Source of the DNA: Rugalucina vietnamica
Lineage: Eukaryota; Mollusca; Bivalvia; Lucinida; Lucinidae
Length of the DNA: 64,000 nucleotides
Assembly: GCA_964017185.1 (NCBI GenBank)
Contig: OZ024879.1
Coordinates: 42,229,883 to 42,293,882, forward strand
Reading direction: 5' to 3'
Below the pieces are notes generated by a model. It ran no database searches and had not been told where the DNA came from. It was given only the letters and a program-made list of their open reading frames with translations. The position numbers and the translations under genes are program-made. This document shows, piece by piece, positions 9,920 to 19,454 of the stretch; the stretch's first letter is position 1, and each line of letters begins with the position of its first letter.

Positions 9920-10477
9920 TCAGTTTATTACTGGTAATATGATCTGTTTTCTGTGTTCTAACTGACACATGGCAACTAACTTACTAACACTCCACATTCT
10001 CTCATTCTGTATTAATATCCATAACAAAATCAATAAAATGAGCAGGTAGCCGAATATTAGGACGCGGTCTAGTTTGTACTCATCTGGAGGCCTTTGGGCT
10101 CTCCTATCACCTTCATGGCCAACAGTTTCCCCATCTAAGTTTGGAGGCCTTTGGGCACTCCCTTCGTTTTCAATACCATCTGGAACTAATTGAGCCTGGT
10201 TTTCCTCTGGTCTTCTTGCCGCAACTGGAGTGCTAACCATCTCGGGAGGCCTGTGGGCACTCCCGTTCACCTCAGATAGCAATGGATCAGTTTGCCCTTG
10301 GGCTCTGGTATCAGCTGTATTCCGTCCCTGTGAACCTTGTCTTTCTGGACCAGGCCTGTGGGCACTGGCAGATACATTATTTCCTTGATCAGGCCTTTTG
10401 GCACTGACCAATTCAGGTTCTCTTGATGGGGGAGGCATGTGGGCACTCTCCCGTTCGCTTATTGTGTCACCATTCAT
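9920..10477 (-). CDS. Pro/Arg-repeat protein with C-terminal membrane helix
   Basis: A 185-residue frame inside the SGNH element. A short motif (SAHRPP, SAKRPD, SAQRPP, AARRPE and similar) recurs seven times at intervals of about 12 to 40 residues through a hydrophilic, presumably disordered region. Near residue 140 a strongly hydrophobic segment (VLIFGYLLILLILLWILI) should span a membrane, followed by a short basic tail. The DNA shows matching degenerate repeats (GGAGGCCTTTGGGCACTCCC). The frame also reads back upstream beyond the first ATG as far as a TAA near 10513, so the N-terminus may be truncated. The position before the 3' LTR is where some elements keep an envelope-like gene, but there is no signal peptide or cysteine pattern to call it that. 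No family recognised. Confidence 0.5.
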   Translation of the reverse strand: MNGDTISERESAHMPPPSREPELVSAKRPDQGNNVSASAHRPGPERQGSQGRNTADTRAQGQTDPLLSEVNGSAHRPPEMVSTPVAARRPEENQAQLVPDGIENEGSAQRPPNLDGETVGHEGDRRAQRPPDEYKLDRVLIFGYLLILLILLWILIQNERMWSVSKLVAMCQLEHRKQIILPVIN

Positions 10478-10556
10478 GCTGTAACTATCACTGTCCTCGT
10501 TTCTTTCAGTATTGTCTTGTCCGGAAGCTTACACAGATTTATCTCTTTCCTCATTA

Positions 10557-10823
10557 TCATTCTGATGTTCTATTCTCGCCTGTATCCTTTTCATCCGCCT
10601 TTACACTTGACACGTTAGCTGGACTATTTCTAGATGTGCAATGTATGTAATAGCAATGGACTGGAACTTTCTCAGATTTAATTGTTTCAGCTTCTAATAA
10701 CGGACTAAAGTTACCAATGGTGCTGCCACTCCAAAGGACCAGTCTCCATAAGGGGGTTTTGGTGGTACCTGAATATTTGAATAATATTTTGGTAGCATAA
10801 AGCCACATAAAGAGGGCATGCAC
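10557..10823 (-). pseudogene. Linker frame between the SGNH and repeat ORFs
   Basis: An 88-codon frame in the same orientation as its neighbours, ending in an acidic and Ser-rich tail. It is out of frame with the downstream repeat ORF by one base, so the two may once have been a single protein. No domain recognised. Confidence 0.3.
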
Positions 10824-11083
10824 TGGTGGAAAGTTTGAGTTAAACGGGCTTTTGGTTTGGTAGCTATGGGAAATTAAAGTGGGTGGGGTAATTCCATACC
10901 TGTTTTACCTGAAGGAGAAAATCATCAAATTTCTTTGTTTTTATAAAGTGTGGGCAAAAAGTTGAAAGGGCATTGGTCACATAGTAGATTGGTTTGAGGA
11001 TTAATTATGTGCCTCTAAAAAGTACCGAAAAATATTACATTGATACCAGGTCTTGAATTTTGAGTATTTTTATCGACCAACTT

Positions 11084-11531
11084 TTAGTTGGTTAAATGAG
11101 TATTGTATTGTTCATCTTTGTCAACAAAGTTCTCAAAATCTTGTTGGATATTTCTTGTAACATTTTCAACCAACACGTGCGATTTTTCTGCAGATCGTCG
11201 AACGTCTTTTGGAGGTATTGTGGCTAATATAATCTGAACTGTTAAATGATATTTCCTTATCTGATCTAAAACAGAGAATACTTTCCGTCTTACTTTTGTC
11301 AGTTGCACAGTATTACCAAGAAATTGCCAATTCATGGATGTCATTTATACCTAAACATACAATAAATAGTTTTCTACCAGTGACAGATCTTAACCACCTT
11401 CTTTTTATGAAACGTTTTTGGTCTTTAAATCTGGCACCTGAATGAATATTTAGGTAAATATTCGAGGCCTGAAAACCTTCAAAATTCTGCAATCCCTTGA
11501 GCCTAGAATCCCCTAATACAACAGTTGTCAT
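11084..11531 (-). pseudogene. SGNH/GDSL-hydrolase-like ORF of the LTR element, one frameshift
   Basis: The first ATG after the putative primer site (complement of 11529-11531) opens MTTVVLGDSRLKGL, containing the GDS block I of SGNH hydrolases. About 75 residues on, LFIVCLGINDI matches the GxND block III. The frame stops near 11313, but the second half (RKVFSVLDQIRKYHLTVQII then ATIPPKD) continues in the next register from about 11340, so one indel has broken the gene. SGNH proteins cleave ester bonds, and ORF1 proteins of some LINEs carry such esterase domains. An SGNH ORF in the gag position of an LTR element is unusual. The terminal DxxH block is not evident. Confidence 0.55.
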
Positions 11532-11560
11532 GTATATTTTATCCTGCCGACAACGCCAAG

Positions 11561-11721
11561 TGTAACAAACGAGGAACACGTTGTATTCTGAAAGGTTTTA
11601 TTCTCTTCTTAGCAATGTACATTCACTGACAATCTCTCAGACTATTGACACACTCATCGTTCTTATCTCACTAGACTCGCGCAGCCTGCCACCCTCGGGC
11701 AACGGTGTTCGTAGTGCTACA
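11561..11721 (-). repeat. 5' LTR of the SGNH element (161 bp)
   Basis: The uninterrupted LTR copy, with TGTA...TACA ends. On the minus strand it lies directly upstream of the primer site and the SGNH frame. Confidence 0.85.
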
Positions 11722-12128
11722 ATAGGAACAACTTCCCTGGTGTGATGAACGCGTCCCTGCCTATAAGCACTTGACTTCGTCAACAATACCTTCAGGGGTT
11801 GCTGCCAGGTAAGGTTTATGACCAATATTATTAGATCTGGTGTCAATACTTCCTGTCCATAATCTTTTTCAAACTTCTAACTGCCGTATTCACTTACTGC
11901 TGGCCATGCAGTGTTGCTTTTGTACGAAAGTTCCTTGTAACTATTAACGGTTGGCATAGTTTTTTTTTCATGTGTCCTCTAGAAGTTACATGTATCTGTA
12001 TAAGTTTTTTGCATATATCTCCTAGAAGTTATCTTTATAACTTCTCTGACTCTAGAGGCAGTTACTCTCCAATGCCGTTGTTCTCGCGACTCAACACTCA
12101 AAACATGTTTTCGTGATATGAGTTCACG
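11722..12128. other. No gene seen
   Basis: AT-rich sequence with two partial repeats of a CTCTAGAAGTTA or CCTAGAAGTTAT motif (near 11978 and 12020). Nothing else is recognisable. Confidence 0.3.
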
Positions 12129-12935
12129 ACACGTTACAGACGTAAAGGTTATAATTTGAATGTTATGCGACAGTCTGCATGCTTAGTTTTTAACCCAATC
12201 ATGGTTGATAACTATGCTGCCTTCTTTAATTGCACGCCGGTGGGTCGGGCGTCAGACTCTATGGTGGCCCGGACTTAAAGCTATTCATTTTAGTTGGTTG
12301 AGGCCGGAGCTTCATGTCTGTTGCTTGGCCCACTGGGGTTCAACTGATGTTTTTCTTTTGCTCCGGAGTTAGTAAGTTATTCGGCGCCCAGAGATCTCCA
12401 TCGTCGGGCAGCTTTCTGAATCTGTTGAGTCCTCGTTTTTAATTCATCAGGATGTTTATCATGATTTATCTGTTTGTTCATGATGATTCATTGACTAGTT
12501 AGAGATTCACCACGAGGACCGAAGAACTAACTAAATGTTATGAACCACTGCAGAAGCTGAGGGTGAGGTTAGGTACCTGTAAAATCGATTTAAGCCCGCC
12601 AGTAATTTTATATTACTGATCGTTCCAAGGCGATACTTCTGTGGTGGTTCTTTGTCTTGGTGTTTTAAATTGTTGTGCTGTTGGCGCCTTATTTATGTTT
12701 TCATATTTTAAGTGAAGTTAAGGTAACTGATCGCCACCTATAGGCCTTATGTATGTTTTCATATTTTAGTTAAATTTAGGTAACTGAGGGCCACCAATAG
12801 GGAAAATAGCTGCCCATTCGGCTTACGATATGTTTTCATGGTAAAAGTACCTGATTGTTAATTAAGTTTTTTCCCATCTTTGGAGTGGGAATCTTTTTCC
12901 TGATTGCGCCTTTTCCTGATCTTTGCCTACTTGTA
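12129..12935 (+). mobile_element. Penelope-like element, 3'-end copy A
   Basis: It begins inside the 3' end of the reverse transcriptase frame (the TTACAGACGTAAAGGTTATA block) and runs through the whole 3' region to the family's terminal GATCTTTGCCTACTTGTA. Landmarks shared with the other copies are CACGCCGGTGGGTCGGGCGT, GGCGCCCAGRGATCTCCATC, CACCACGAGGACCGAAGAAC and the CAGTAA...TTACTG hairpin. A second, longer copy follows in the same orientation about 250 bp later. This tandem arrangement is typical of Penelope elements with their pseudo-LTRs. Confidence 0.7.
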
Positions 12936-12959
12936 TTTTTCTATTTGTTTTGCCTGTTC

Positions 12960-13030
12960 CTCGGTTACAGCCAGGGCTCTTATCAACAATACGTTCATTC
13001 ACCTTATCAACAATACGTTCATTCACAGGT
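12960..13030 (+). repeat. Two-unit TTATCAACAATACGTTCATTCAC tandem repeat
   Basis: A 23- to 24-bp unit beginning TTATCAACAATACGTTCATT occurs twice (12979 and 13002) between Penelope copies A and B. Confidence 0.75.
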
Positions 13031-13190
13031 ATCTTGATAATCGTGATCTTTAGAGACACTTTGCATATCTGTTTAATCCTAAAAATAACACATGGTTATG
13101 TTCTTTGATCTAACGTGGTCTGTGTATCCGGGTTGTTTTCTAAATTCACCTGCCATGGGTCGTCTAATTTGTTGTCTCTGGTGCCATTTT

Positions 13191-13686
13191 AATGGATTTG
13201 TTTCTTCTAAAATTTATGATAAGCGTGATGATTTTGATTTTGATATAGTAAATTTTCCGTTTTTGGATGGTGACGTTCCTCGTCGTGCTTCTTATGGTGT
13301 ATACATTTCGCAACTAATTAGGTTTGCTAGAGTCTGCAATCATGTTACAGACTTCAACGCTCGAAATAAATCTTTAACGGCCAAACTTCTCCAACAGGGC
13401 TATCGGTATCATAAACTTCGAAAAACCTTTTCTAAATTTTATCGTAGACACTATGAATTGATTTCCAAATATAATGTTGGGTTAAAGACGCTTTTAAGTG
13501 AGGGTCTTTCGGAACCAGAATTTTATGGTGACTTGGTTTACAAATTTAAGAAACTTATAGGAAGTAATGATTTTTCTTTTCAGTTTAGAAAAATCATAAC
13601 ACGTTACAGACGTAAAGGTTATAACTTGAATGTTATGCGACAGTCTGCATGCTTAGTTTTTAACCCAATCACGGTTGATAACTATG
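13191..13686 (+). pseudogene. Penelope-like reverse transcriptase C-terminal fragment, copy B (5' half)
   Basis: From about 13191 this frame matches the C-terminal third of the family's protein: KIYDKRDDFDFDIVNFPFLD, YGVYISQLIRFARVCNH and FSKFYRRHYELISKYNVG. The catalytic RT motifs are missing because the copy is 5'-truncated. The earlier residues of the open frame (from 13092) are unrelated. The frame is cut at 13686 by insertion of an I-like LINE, and the rest of this copy resumes at 19455. The classification as Penelope rests on the linked RT in copy E. Confidence 0.65.
13672..13686. repeat. 15-bp target-site duplication, left
   Basis: CGGTTGATAACTATG here is repeated exactly at 19455-19469, on the other side of the LINE. 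Confidence 0.92.
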
Positions 13687-13855
13687 TTTTGTTTGTTTGT
13701 TGTTTAACGACGCATCAACCCTGATGGGTCATTAGCGTCTAACAAGGTAAAACGTTAAAATATATTGAACTCGTATTAAAAAGTAACACTAAATAAGATA
13801 TAAATGTCGTTGTAAAGAAACGATATATGAAATGATAAGATTGAAGATTTAAAAA

Positions 13856-16800
13856 TTATATTTTATAAAACAGATTTACTTGTCTAAGAAATGATAAAAT
13901 CTTTCCAACGGGTACATCTTTGAACAATACTTTCAAGTTGTTAGCTTGAAAACAAGAAATTCGCTCTGCTGCAAAGTCAGTGCATTCTAAAAGAAAGTGT
14001 TTAACTGTGAATGGTGTATCACAGCCAATGCATTTAGGTTCATCTTCTCGCTTTAATAAGTGGGAATGTGTTATTCTTGTATGACCAATTCGGAGACGAG
14101 CAAGAACGATTTCTTCTCGTCTCGAAAGTTTATGAATTGCTTTTGGTCGTTTAACGATCGGTTCGACTTCCCTCAACTTATCAAACTTCGCCCCGTTCCA
14201 GATTGTTTGCCATTTGTCAAAGATGTACTCGTTAATAAAAGGTTTAAAATTGACATAAGGAATTTTAAAAACTGTTTCTTCTAGATTTAACGATTCTTTA
14301 GCGTTCTTATCAACTTTCTCATTTCCATATATACCTATATGACTGGGAACCCAGCAATATATAATTGTTTTCAATTCCGAGATGGTGTGATGTTTTATTA
14401 ATAGTTTTTGTATTTGAGGGTTTTTGGATGATGTATGGTTTAAGGCCTGTAAAACTGACATAGAGTCAGAAAAAATAATAAATTTGTCCTTTAAGTTACT
14501 TTCATTTATGAAGTCTAAAGCTAAGTCTATAGCTTTAGCTTCCGCTGTGAAAATTGAAGAGCCATCAGGTAAACGTAATGTTTTGCAATTGCCGTTTGTA
14601 AAAGTAGCACAACCAACTTTGTTTTCTTCTTTTGAACCATCAGTATAAATACATTGATAGTCAATAAATTGAGATTGTAGTTGATGAAAACTTTCTTTTA
14701 GAAGGTGTGGATTTGAGTCGGATTTTTTCCCTGTATGTAGAGTCAAATTAACTTCTGGTTTTCTAATGCACCATGATGGTATTTCGGAAACAAAATGTTC
14801 TTCTATTTTATCTTTTTGGATGTTTGCTGATTCTAAAAGTGGTGCAACCCGTAAACCAAAGGACCGGATAGCCCTTGGTTTACTTTCGTAAAGCTGTACG
14901 ACTTCTTCAGAAATATATGGCGGAAAAGACACCTTATGAACTGGATTTGATGGATTAGCAGCAATTCTAATGGCGTACTGTAGGGCAAGTTTCTCTCGTC
15001 GTAAATATAGAGATGGCTCTTCAGCCTCAACATAGAGGCTTTGTACAGGTGATGTTCGAAAAGCACCCAGAGCTAATCTTAGGCCTTGATGATGCACTGT
15101 GTCAAGAGAACTGATATATGATGGTCTTGCCGATCCATATACGATGGATCCATAATCTAATTTTGAACGAATGAGGGAACGGTATAGCTGGAGAAGGACA
15201 GTGCGATCAGCACCCCAGTCTGTGTGTGATAATACTTTCAGTAAGTTTAATGCTTTTAGGCACTTGGCCTTTAAGTACTTGATATGTGGTATGAAAGAAA
15301 GTTTACGATCAAAAAGAACTCCAAGAAATTTAAAATCTTCAACTACTGGAATAAGAGACCCATATAAATAAAGTTCAGGATCGTTGTGTACTTTCCGTAA
15401 TTGACAGAAATGCACACATTGTGTTTTCGACTTGGAAAATTTGAAACCATTATGTGAGGCCCAGTTTTCTATTCTGTTAATGCACTGCTGTAAGTGCCTC
15501 TCGATAGTTCTCATACTTTTTGACCTGTAACACATACAGAAATCATCTACATATAAGGATCCATCTGTTTTAGGATCCAGACAGTTCATTATGCTGTTTA
15601 TCTTAATATTGAACAAAGTTGTAGACAAGATGCTCCCTTGTGGAACACCCTGTGCTTGATCAAACTTTTCGGATAAAGTCGATCCAACACGAACCTGGAT
15701 CCAACGATCCGCAAGGAAATTTTCAATAAATGTAGCTAATCTGCCTCGTATTCCGAGATCATGTAGATCTCGCATAATACCATGTCTCCAGGTGGTATCA
15801 TAAGCTTTTTCCAAGTCGAAAAACACAGCAACAACATGCTCCTTTGCAACAAAGGCATCACGAATAAAGGTTTCCAGTCTAATTAAATTGTCGTTGGTAC
15901 TTCGTTCAGAACGGAAGCCCGACTGAACAGGAGATATTAGGTTATTACTTTCTAAGTACCATACAAGTCTTACATTTATCATTCTCTCTAAGGTTTTGCA
16001 AAGACAACTTGTAAGTGCTATCGGTCTATAGCTGTTCGGTTCTGCATGATCTTTTCCAGGTTTAGGAATTGGTATTATAGTGGCTAGTTCCCAACTTTCG
16101 GGAAACTTTCCAGTTTCCCACATATCATTAAAAATATCTAAGAGAGCCTGAAGTGATTTTGGTGGAAGATGTTTTAACATTTGATAGTGAACTTCGTCGG
16201 GACCTGTTGCTGTATCATGGGCTTTACTGATGGCGTCTTTTAGTTCATCTAAATTAAATGGAGAATTATATTCTTCATTATTTGAGGACTTAAAGTTTAA
16301 TTTAGTCTTTTCCTGTTCTTTCTTGTATTTTTGAAATTCCTCCGAATAATGACTGGTTGAGGAATTTGAACAAAATTGTGATGCCAAAGTATCTGCTATA
16401 TCTTGTTTTGTGGAAGCTGTTTCGTTCGCATTGTTGAAGTTGTAATTAAGATGATGATAAGTAGCAGATTTAGATTTACCGGATATTTTCCTAACCATGT
16501 CCCAAACTTTTTTAGTCGGTGTTTTATAATTCAAATTAGATACGTATGTTCTCCATGATTTGCGTTTTGCAGACTTTATAGTCCGACGGGATTTTGCTCT
16601 AGAATTCCTATAAGTATTTAAATTTTCATGCGTTGGGAACTTGCAGAACTTCAACAAAGTGTCTTTTCGTTGTTTGATAGCCTCTTTACAATCGTCATTG
16701 TACCATGGGTTACTTTTCTTTGGGTTTGTCGAGGTTTTGGGGATACATTTCTCAGAAATAGTTATTAAAGAAGAAGTAAAGTAAGTTATAGGATCAGAAG

Positions 16801-17566
16801 AATCAGACAGAGTAGTATCAGTAAGGGACTCATTACATAAGGTATTAAATAAATCCCAATTTGCTTTATGTAATTTCCATTTGGGGTTATGGGCTTCATC
16901 ATGAGTCCGAACGCTTTCAATCAAAATTGGAAAGTGGTCAGATCCACGTTGATCTTCACAAACAGACCAGTCATAGTCAAGATAGAGAGAGGGGTGACAG
17001 AGTGAAAGATCAAGAGATGAGAAAGTGCCTTTACCAGAATCTAGATAAGTGTTCGATTTATCATTCATCAAACAAATGTCGTTTTTCGTGATGAAATCCT
17101 CGATTAATTCTCCTCTGGGATCATTGTCATTACAACCCCAAAGCACATTATGACCATTGAAGTCACCTACTAACATATAGGGTGAAGGAAGCTGTTCAAG
17201 TAAAGAAGTCAGTTGTTCAGATCTTAAAAGATAAGAGGGAGGGATATAGATTGAGCAAAAAGTTATCTCTTTCTCGAGTGTAACGGAAACAGCTACTGCT
17301 TGTAGATCCGTTTTAAGTTTAATTTGACGTTGTGGTAATGTTGAATGGACAAGTAAAGAGGTTCCACCAGATGCTCTTAGACAATCCAAGTGAATGTGAT
17401 TGTAAACATTAAAGCCTTTCAAAGTAAACGTGTCATTAGGTTTGAGGAAAGTTTCTTGTAGACAGAAAACAGAAGGTCTAAGTAGTGACAAAAGAAGAAG
17501 TAGTTCTTCAAAACGTGGTTTTACACCTCGACAGTTCCATTGTATTATTTTATATTTGCTACCCAT
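13856..17566 (-). CDS. LINE ORF2: endonuclease, reverse transcriptase and RNase H
   Basis: A 1236-residue polyprotein that nicks the target and copies its RNA there. Residues about 1 to 225 are an apurinic-type endonuclease/exonuclease/phosphatase domain, with CLQETF near 35, GDFNGHN near 133 and SDHFPI near 207. Reverse transcriptase spans about 455 to 740, including FFDLEKAYDTTW, the PQGSILS box and the catalytic YVDD near 671. RNase H follows at about 965 to 1095 with YTDGS near 971, the AEAKAI glutamate, FSDSMSV and WVPSHIGIYGNEKVD. A CxxC...H...C knuckle (CIGCDTPFTVKHFLLEC) lies near the end. RNase H after RT separates I-like LINEs from Jockey and CR1. No stop or frameshift is present. 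Confidence 0.9.
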   Translation of the reverse strand: MGSKYKIIQWNCRGVKPRFEELLLLLSLLRPSVFCLQETFLKPNDTFTLKGFNVYNHIHLDCLRASGGTSLLVHSTLPQRQIKLKTDLQAVAVSVTLEKEITFCSIYIPPSYLLRSEQLTSLLEQLPSPYMLVGDFNGHNVLWGCNDNDPRGELIEDFITKNDICLMNDKSNTYLDSGKGTFSSLDLSLCHPSLYLDYDWSVCEDQRGSDHFPILIESVRTHDEAHNPKWKLHKANWDLFNTLCNESLTDTTLSDSSDPITYFTSSLITISEKCIPKTSTNPKKSNPWYNDDCKEAIKQRKDTLLKFCKFPTHENLNTYRNSRAKSRRTIKSAKRKSWRTYVSNLNYKTPTKKVWDMVRKISGKSKSATYHHLNYNFNNANETASTKQDIADTLASQFCSNSSTSHYSEEFQKYKKEQEKTKLNFKSSNNEEYNSPFNLDELKDAISKAHDTATGPDEVHYQMLKHLPPKSLQALLDIFNDMWETGKFPESWELATIIPIPKPGKDHAEPNSYRPIALTSCLCKTLERMINVRLVWYLESNNLISPVQSGFRSERSTNDNLIRLETFIRDAFVAKEHVVAVFFDLEKAYDTTWRHGIMRDLHDLGIRGRLATFIENFLADRWIQVRVGSTLSEKFDQAQGVPQGSILSTTLFNIKINSIMNCLDPKTDGSLYVDDFCMCYRSKSMRTIERHLQQCINRIENWASHNGFKFSKSKTQCVHFCQLRKVHNDPELYLYGSLIPVVEDFKFLGVLFDRKLSFIPHIKYLKAKCLKALNLLKVLSHTDWGADRTVLLQLYRSLIRSKLDYGSIVYGSARPSYISSLDTVHHQGLRLALGAFRTSPVQSLYVEAEEPSLYLRREKLALQYAIRIAANPSNPVHKVSFPPYISEEVVQLYESKPRAIRSFGLRVAPLLESANIQKDKIEEHFVSEIPSWCIRKPEVNLTLHTGKKSDSNPHLLKESFHQLQSQFIDYQCIYTDGSKEENKVGCATFTNGNCKTLRLPDGSSIFTAEAKAIDLALDFINESNLKDKFIIFSDSMSVLQALNHTSSKNPQIQKLLIKHHTISELKTIIYCWVPSHIGIYGNEKVDKNAKESLNLEETVFKIPYVNFKPFINEYIFDKWQTIWNGAKFDKLREVEPIVKRPKAIHKLSRREEIVLARLRIGHTRITHSHLLKREDEPKCIGCDTPFTVKHFLLECTDFAAERISCFQANNLKVLFKDVPVGKILSFLRQVNLFYKI

Positions 17567-17628
17567 TAAATAATTTAGTGAGGAGATTTAAATGCGTGAC
17601 CTTTCGTTTAAATGTAGACTGAAAACTT

Positions 17629-18852
17629 CTACTTTGGAGCTGTGATTGGTGACCGAGGACGATGGCCACGGGAACCAGGGCGCGAGGCAACCTCGTCCAT
17701 CTCCATGGCATCGTCATTAGCCAGAGCTCCAAATTTGTTATACTGTTGGACGGGATCATCTGATCCCTTCTGCACCCTACTGGATGCAGAATGTGGTTTT
17801 GCGTTTGTACTCGGTTGATTTGGTTTTGAACTAACTTTTGCTTGTTCTGACAGAGATTTGCTTGATGTTACGTTCTGATTTTGAGAAATATTGTTTCTGT
17901 TTGGTTTCCTCGCAATGAGAACTTTTGAACTCTCTGTAATCTTACAGTCTTCGACACTGTATTGTGTAGCAGCTGTTTTGGTTTCTGGTTTGGCAGCAAG
18001 TGATTTGACTATATGTGAGAAACTAAATTCAGGCTTCTGTTCAAGTTGTTTTCGAGCTTCAAGATATGTCAAGTTCTTTGTTATCTTCAATCGCATGATT
18101 TCTTTTTCCTTCTTCCATGTTTCGCATTCATTTGATCGTGATAGATGTGCTCCGCCACAGTTGACACATTTTGTGGGGTTTTTGCAGTGATTTGTATGAT
18201 GGTCATGGTTTCCCATACCACATCTTTCACAGACTGACCCGGGGTCAACTGGGCATTTGTCCTCATGGTGTCCAAACTTCTGACAGTTAAAACATCTCAA
18301 AGGGTTAGGTATGTATATGTCAACAGGTACAATTTGATAGAAAATTTTGACTGCTTTTGGTGGGACGACTGAGTTGAAAGTAAGTAGCAAAGTATTGGTG
18401 TTGATGGTTTCTTGTCCTTTCTTAACGGTAAAACGTTTAACTGCCGTTACACCTTGATTTTCTAAATATTCCAGGATGTTCTTTTCTGACTCTCCTTTGA
18501 GGTTTCTGTCTCTGATGATGCCTTTCGAAGAATTCAAAGATTTGTGCGGGTTCACTTCTACTGATAGGTTAAAGAACTTTTTTGTTTTCAATAAGATGTC
18601 CGTTTGCATTTTTCGTGTTGTTTCCACAAGCAACATTCCATTTTTTAATTTCTTGACGGATTTTGGCGTACCTATCATGCTTTCTATCTGCTTTTCAATC
18701 ACAAATGGTGACAGTGACGTAACTGGTGTTTCTTTAATAGTTGATTCAATGAGTAAAAACTTTGGAAAAGTGTCTTGTACTCTAAACAGTGTCGAAGCGT
18801 CTATATCATCGTCGGAATCCGGTCGTTGTCGTTTGTTATTTAAGGAAGCCAT
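17629..18852 (-). CDS. LINE ORF1: nucleic-acid-binding protein with CCHC knuckles
   Basis: A 407-residue protein presumed to coat the element's RNA and help its return to the nucleus. Residues about 55 to 170 resemble an RRM-like fold. Near 185 to 250 three zinc knuckles follow: CFNCQKFGHHEDKC, CERCGMGNHDHHTNHC and CVNCGGAHLSRSNEC. The C-terminal third is polar and Ser/Asn-rich. The start ATG lies just inside a 5' region with no other long frame, and the stop precedes ORF2 by 62 bases, suggesting reinitiation or a separate start for ORF2. Confidence 0.85.
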   Translation of the reverse strand: MASLNNKRQRPDSDDDIDASTLFRVQDTFPKFLLIESTIKETPVTSLSPFVIEKQIESMIGTPKSVKKLKNGMLLVETTRKMQTDILLKTKKFFNLSVEVNPHKSLNSSKGIIRDRNLKGESEKNILEYLENQGVTAVKRFTVKKGQETINTNTLLLTFNSVVPPKAVKIFYQIVPVDIYIPNPLRCFNCQKFGHHEDKCPVDPGSVCERCGMGNHDHHTNHCKNPTKCVNCGGAHLSRSNECETWKKEKEIMRLKITKNLTYLEARKQLEQKPEFSFSHIVKSLAAKPETKTAATQYSVEDCKITESSKVLIARKPNRNNISQNQNVTSSKSLSEQAKVSSKPNQPSTNAKPHSASSRVQKGSDDPVQQYNKFGALANDDAMEMDEVASRPGSRGHRPRSPITAPK

Positions 18853-19454
18853 ATTTTCAGTTTTAAGTCTCGACGGCTATGCGCTTCACCCTCCTTGGAG
18901 CCCTACAAGGGGACGCTATACGGAAACGGCTCTCCAGTTTCCAGCGCCAAAGCTACATACCCGTCATACTCGCCGTGCAAGATTCCAAAGTACTTCAGAC
19001 TACCCAAGCTTTAACAACAAATGAATATTAAGTCAGATGTCTATTAAAGAAAACCGAAATAACATTCAGACGTTGTACCCACCCTGCCTCTCAACCTAGA
19101 CCCAAGTAACCCAGAAATACCGAAAAACAAGCCCGTCGATTGACCCTTAAACCACCGCCTTCTGAGATATAGGGAAAAGGATGATTAAATGAAGAAATTT
19201 GGAACACGGTTGCGTATCATTCGATACTGAAAAAGTTAGAAGGAAGAAGAGATCTCAGGGCAAGGCATGGCAGCCGATTGACCGTGTCGAGCCTCCACGG
19301 CCTCCCGTTTACACCGAATCCGAGGCCAAAGAGGCGTGTTGAGACAGGTGAAGATCTCTGGCCTGTCCCTCAACCTCCAGGATCCTCTTCTCCGGCTTAC
19401 GGGTATCCACCCACGGCAAACAGGTGGCACCTCTTTTGACCGGGTTTTACGGTT

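Larger units (their letters stand above)
9307..11721 (-). mobile_element. Complete non-autonomous LTR retroelement carrying an SGNH-like ORF
   Basis: Direct repeats at 9307-9755 and 11561-11721 begin TGTAACAAACGAGG and end GTAGTGCTACA, giving TGTA...TACA termini. Both sides carry the 4-bp target duplication ATAG (9303-9306 and 11722-11725). In minus-strand orientation the 5' LTR is followed at 11560 by TTGGCGTTGTCGGCAGGAT, a plausible primer site. The 3' LTR is preceded by GAGAGGGGGGTAAG (complement of 9756-9769), a polypurine tract. The reading frames point the same way. There is no room for reverse transcriptase or integrase, so enzymes must come from another element. Confidence 0.82.
13687..19454 (-). 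mobile_element. Full-length I-clade (Nimb-like) LINE
   Basis: A 5.77-kb minus-strand non-LTR retrotransposon with a 0.6-kb 5' region (18853-19454), ORF1, a 62-base spacer, ORF2 and a 3' region. On its own strand the 3' end reads GGGTTGATGCGTCGTTAAAC followed by AACAAACAAACAAA. It sits in Penelope copy B between two exact copies of a 15-bp target site, which fixes both ends. Both ORFs are open, so the copy is young and possibly competent. Confidence 0.88.

Noticed and set aside
13092..13190. N-terminal extension of the Penelope frame
   Set aside because: Alignment with copies D and E starts only at about 13191; the preceding residues are unrelated flank.
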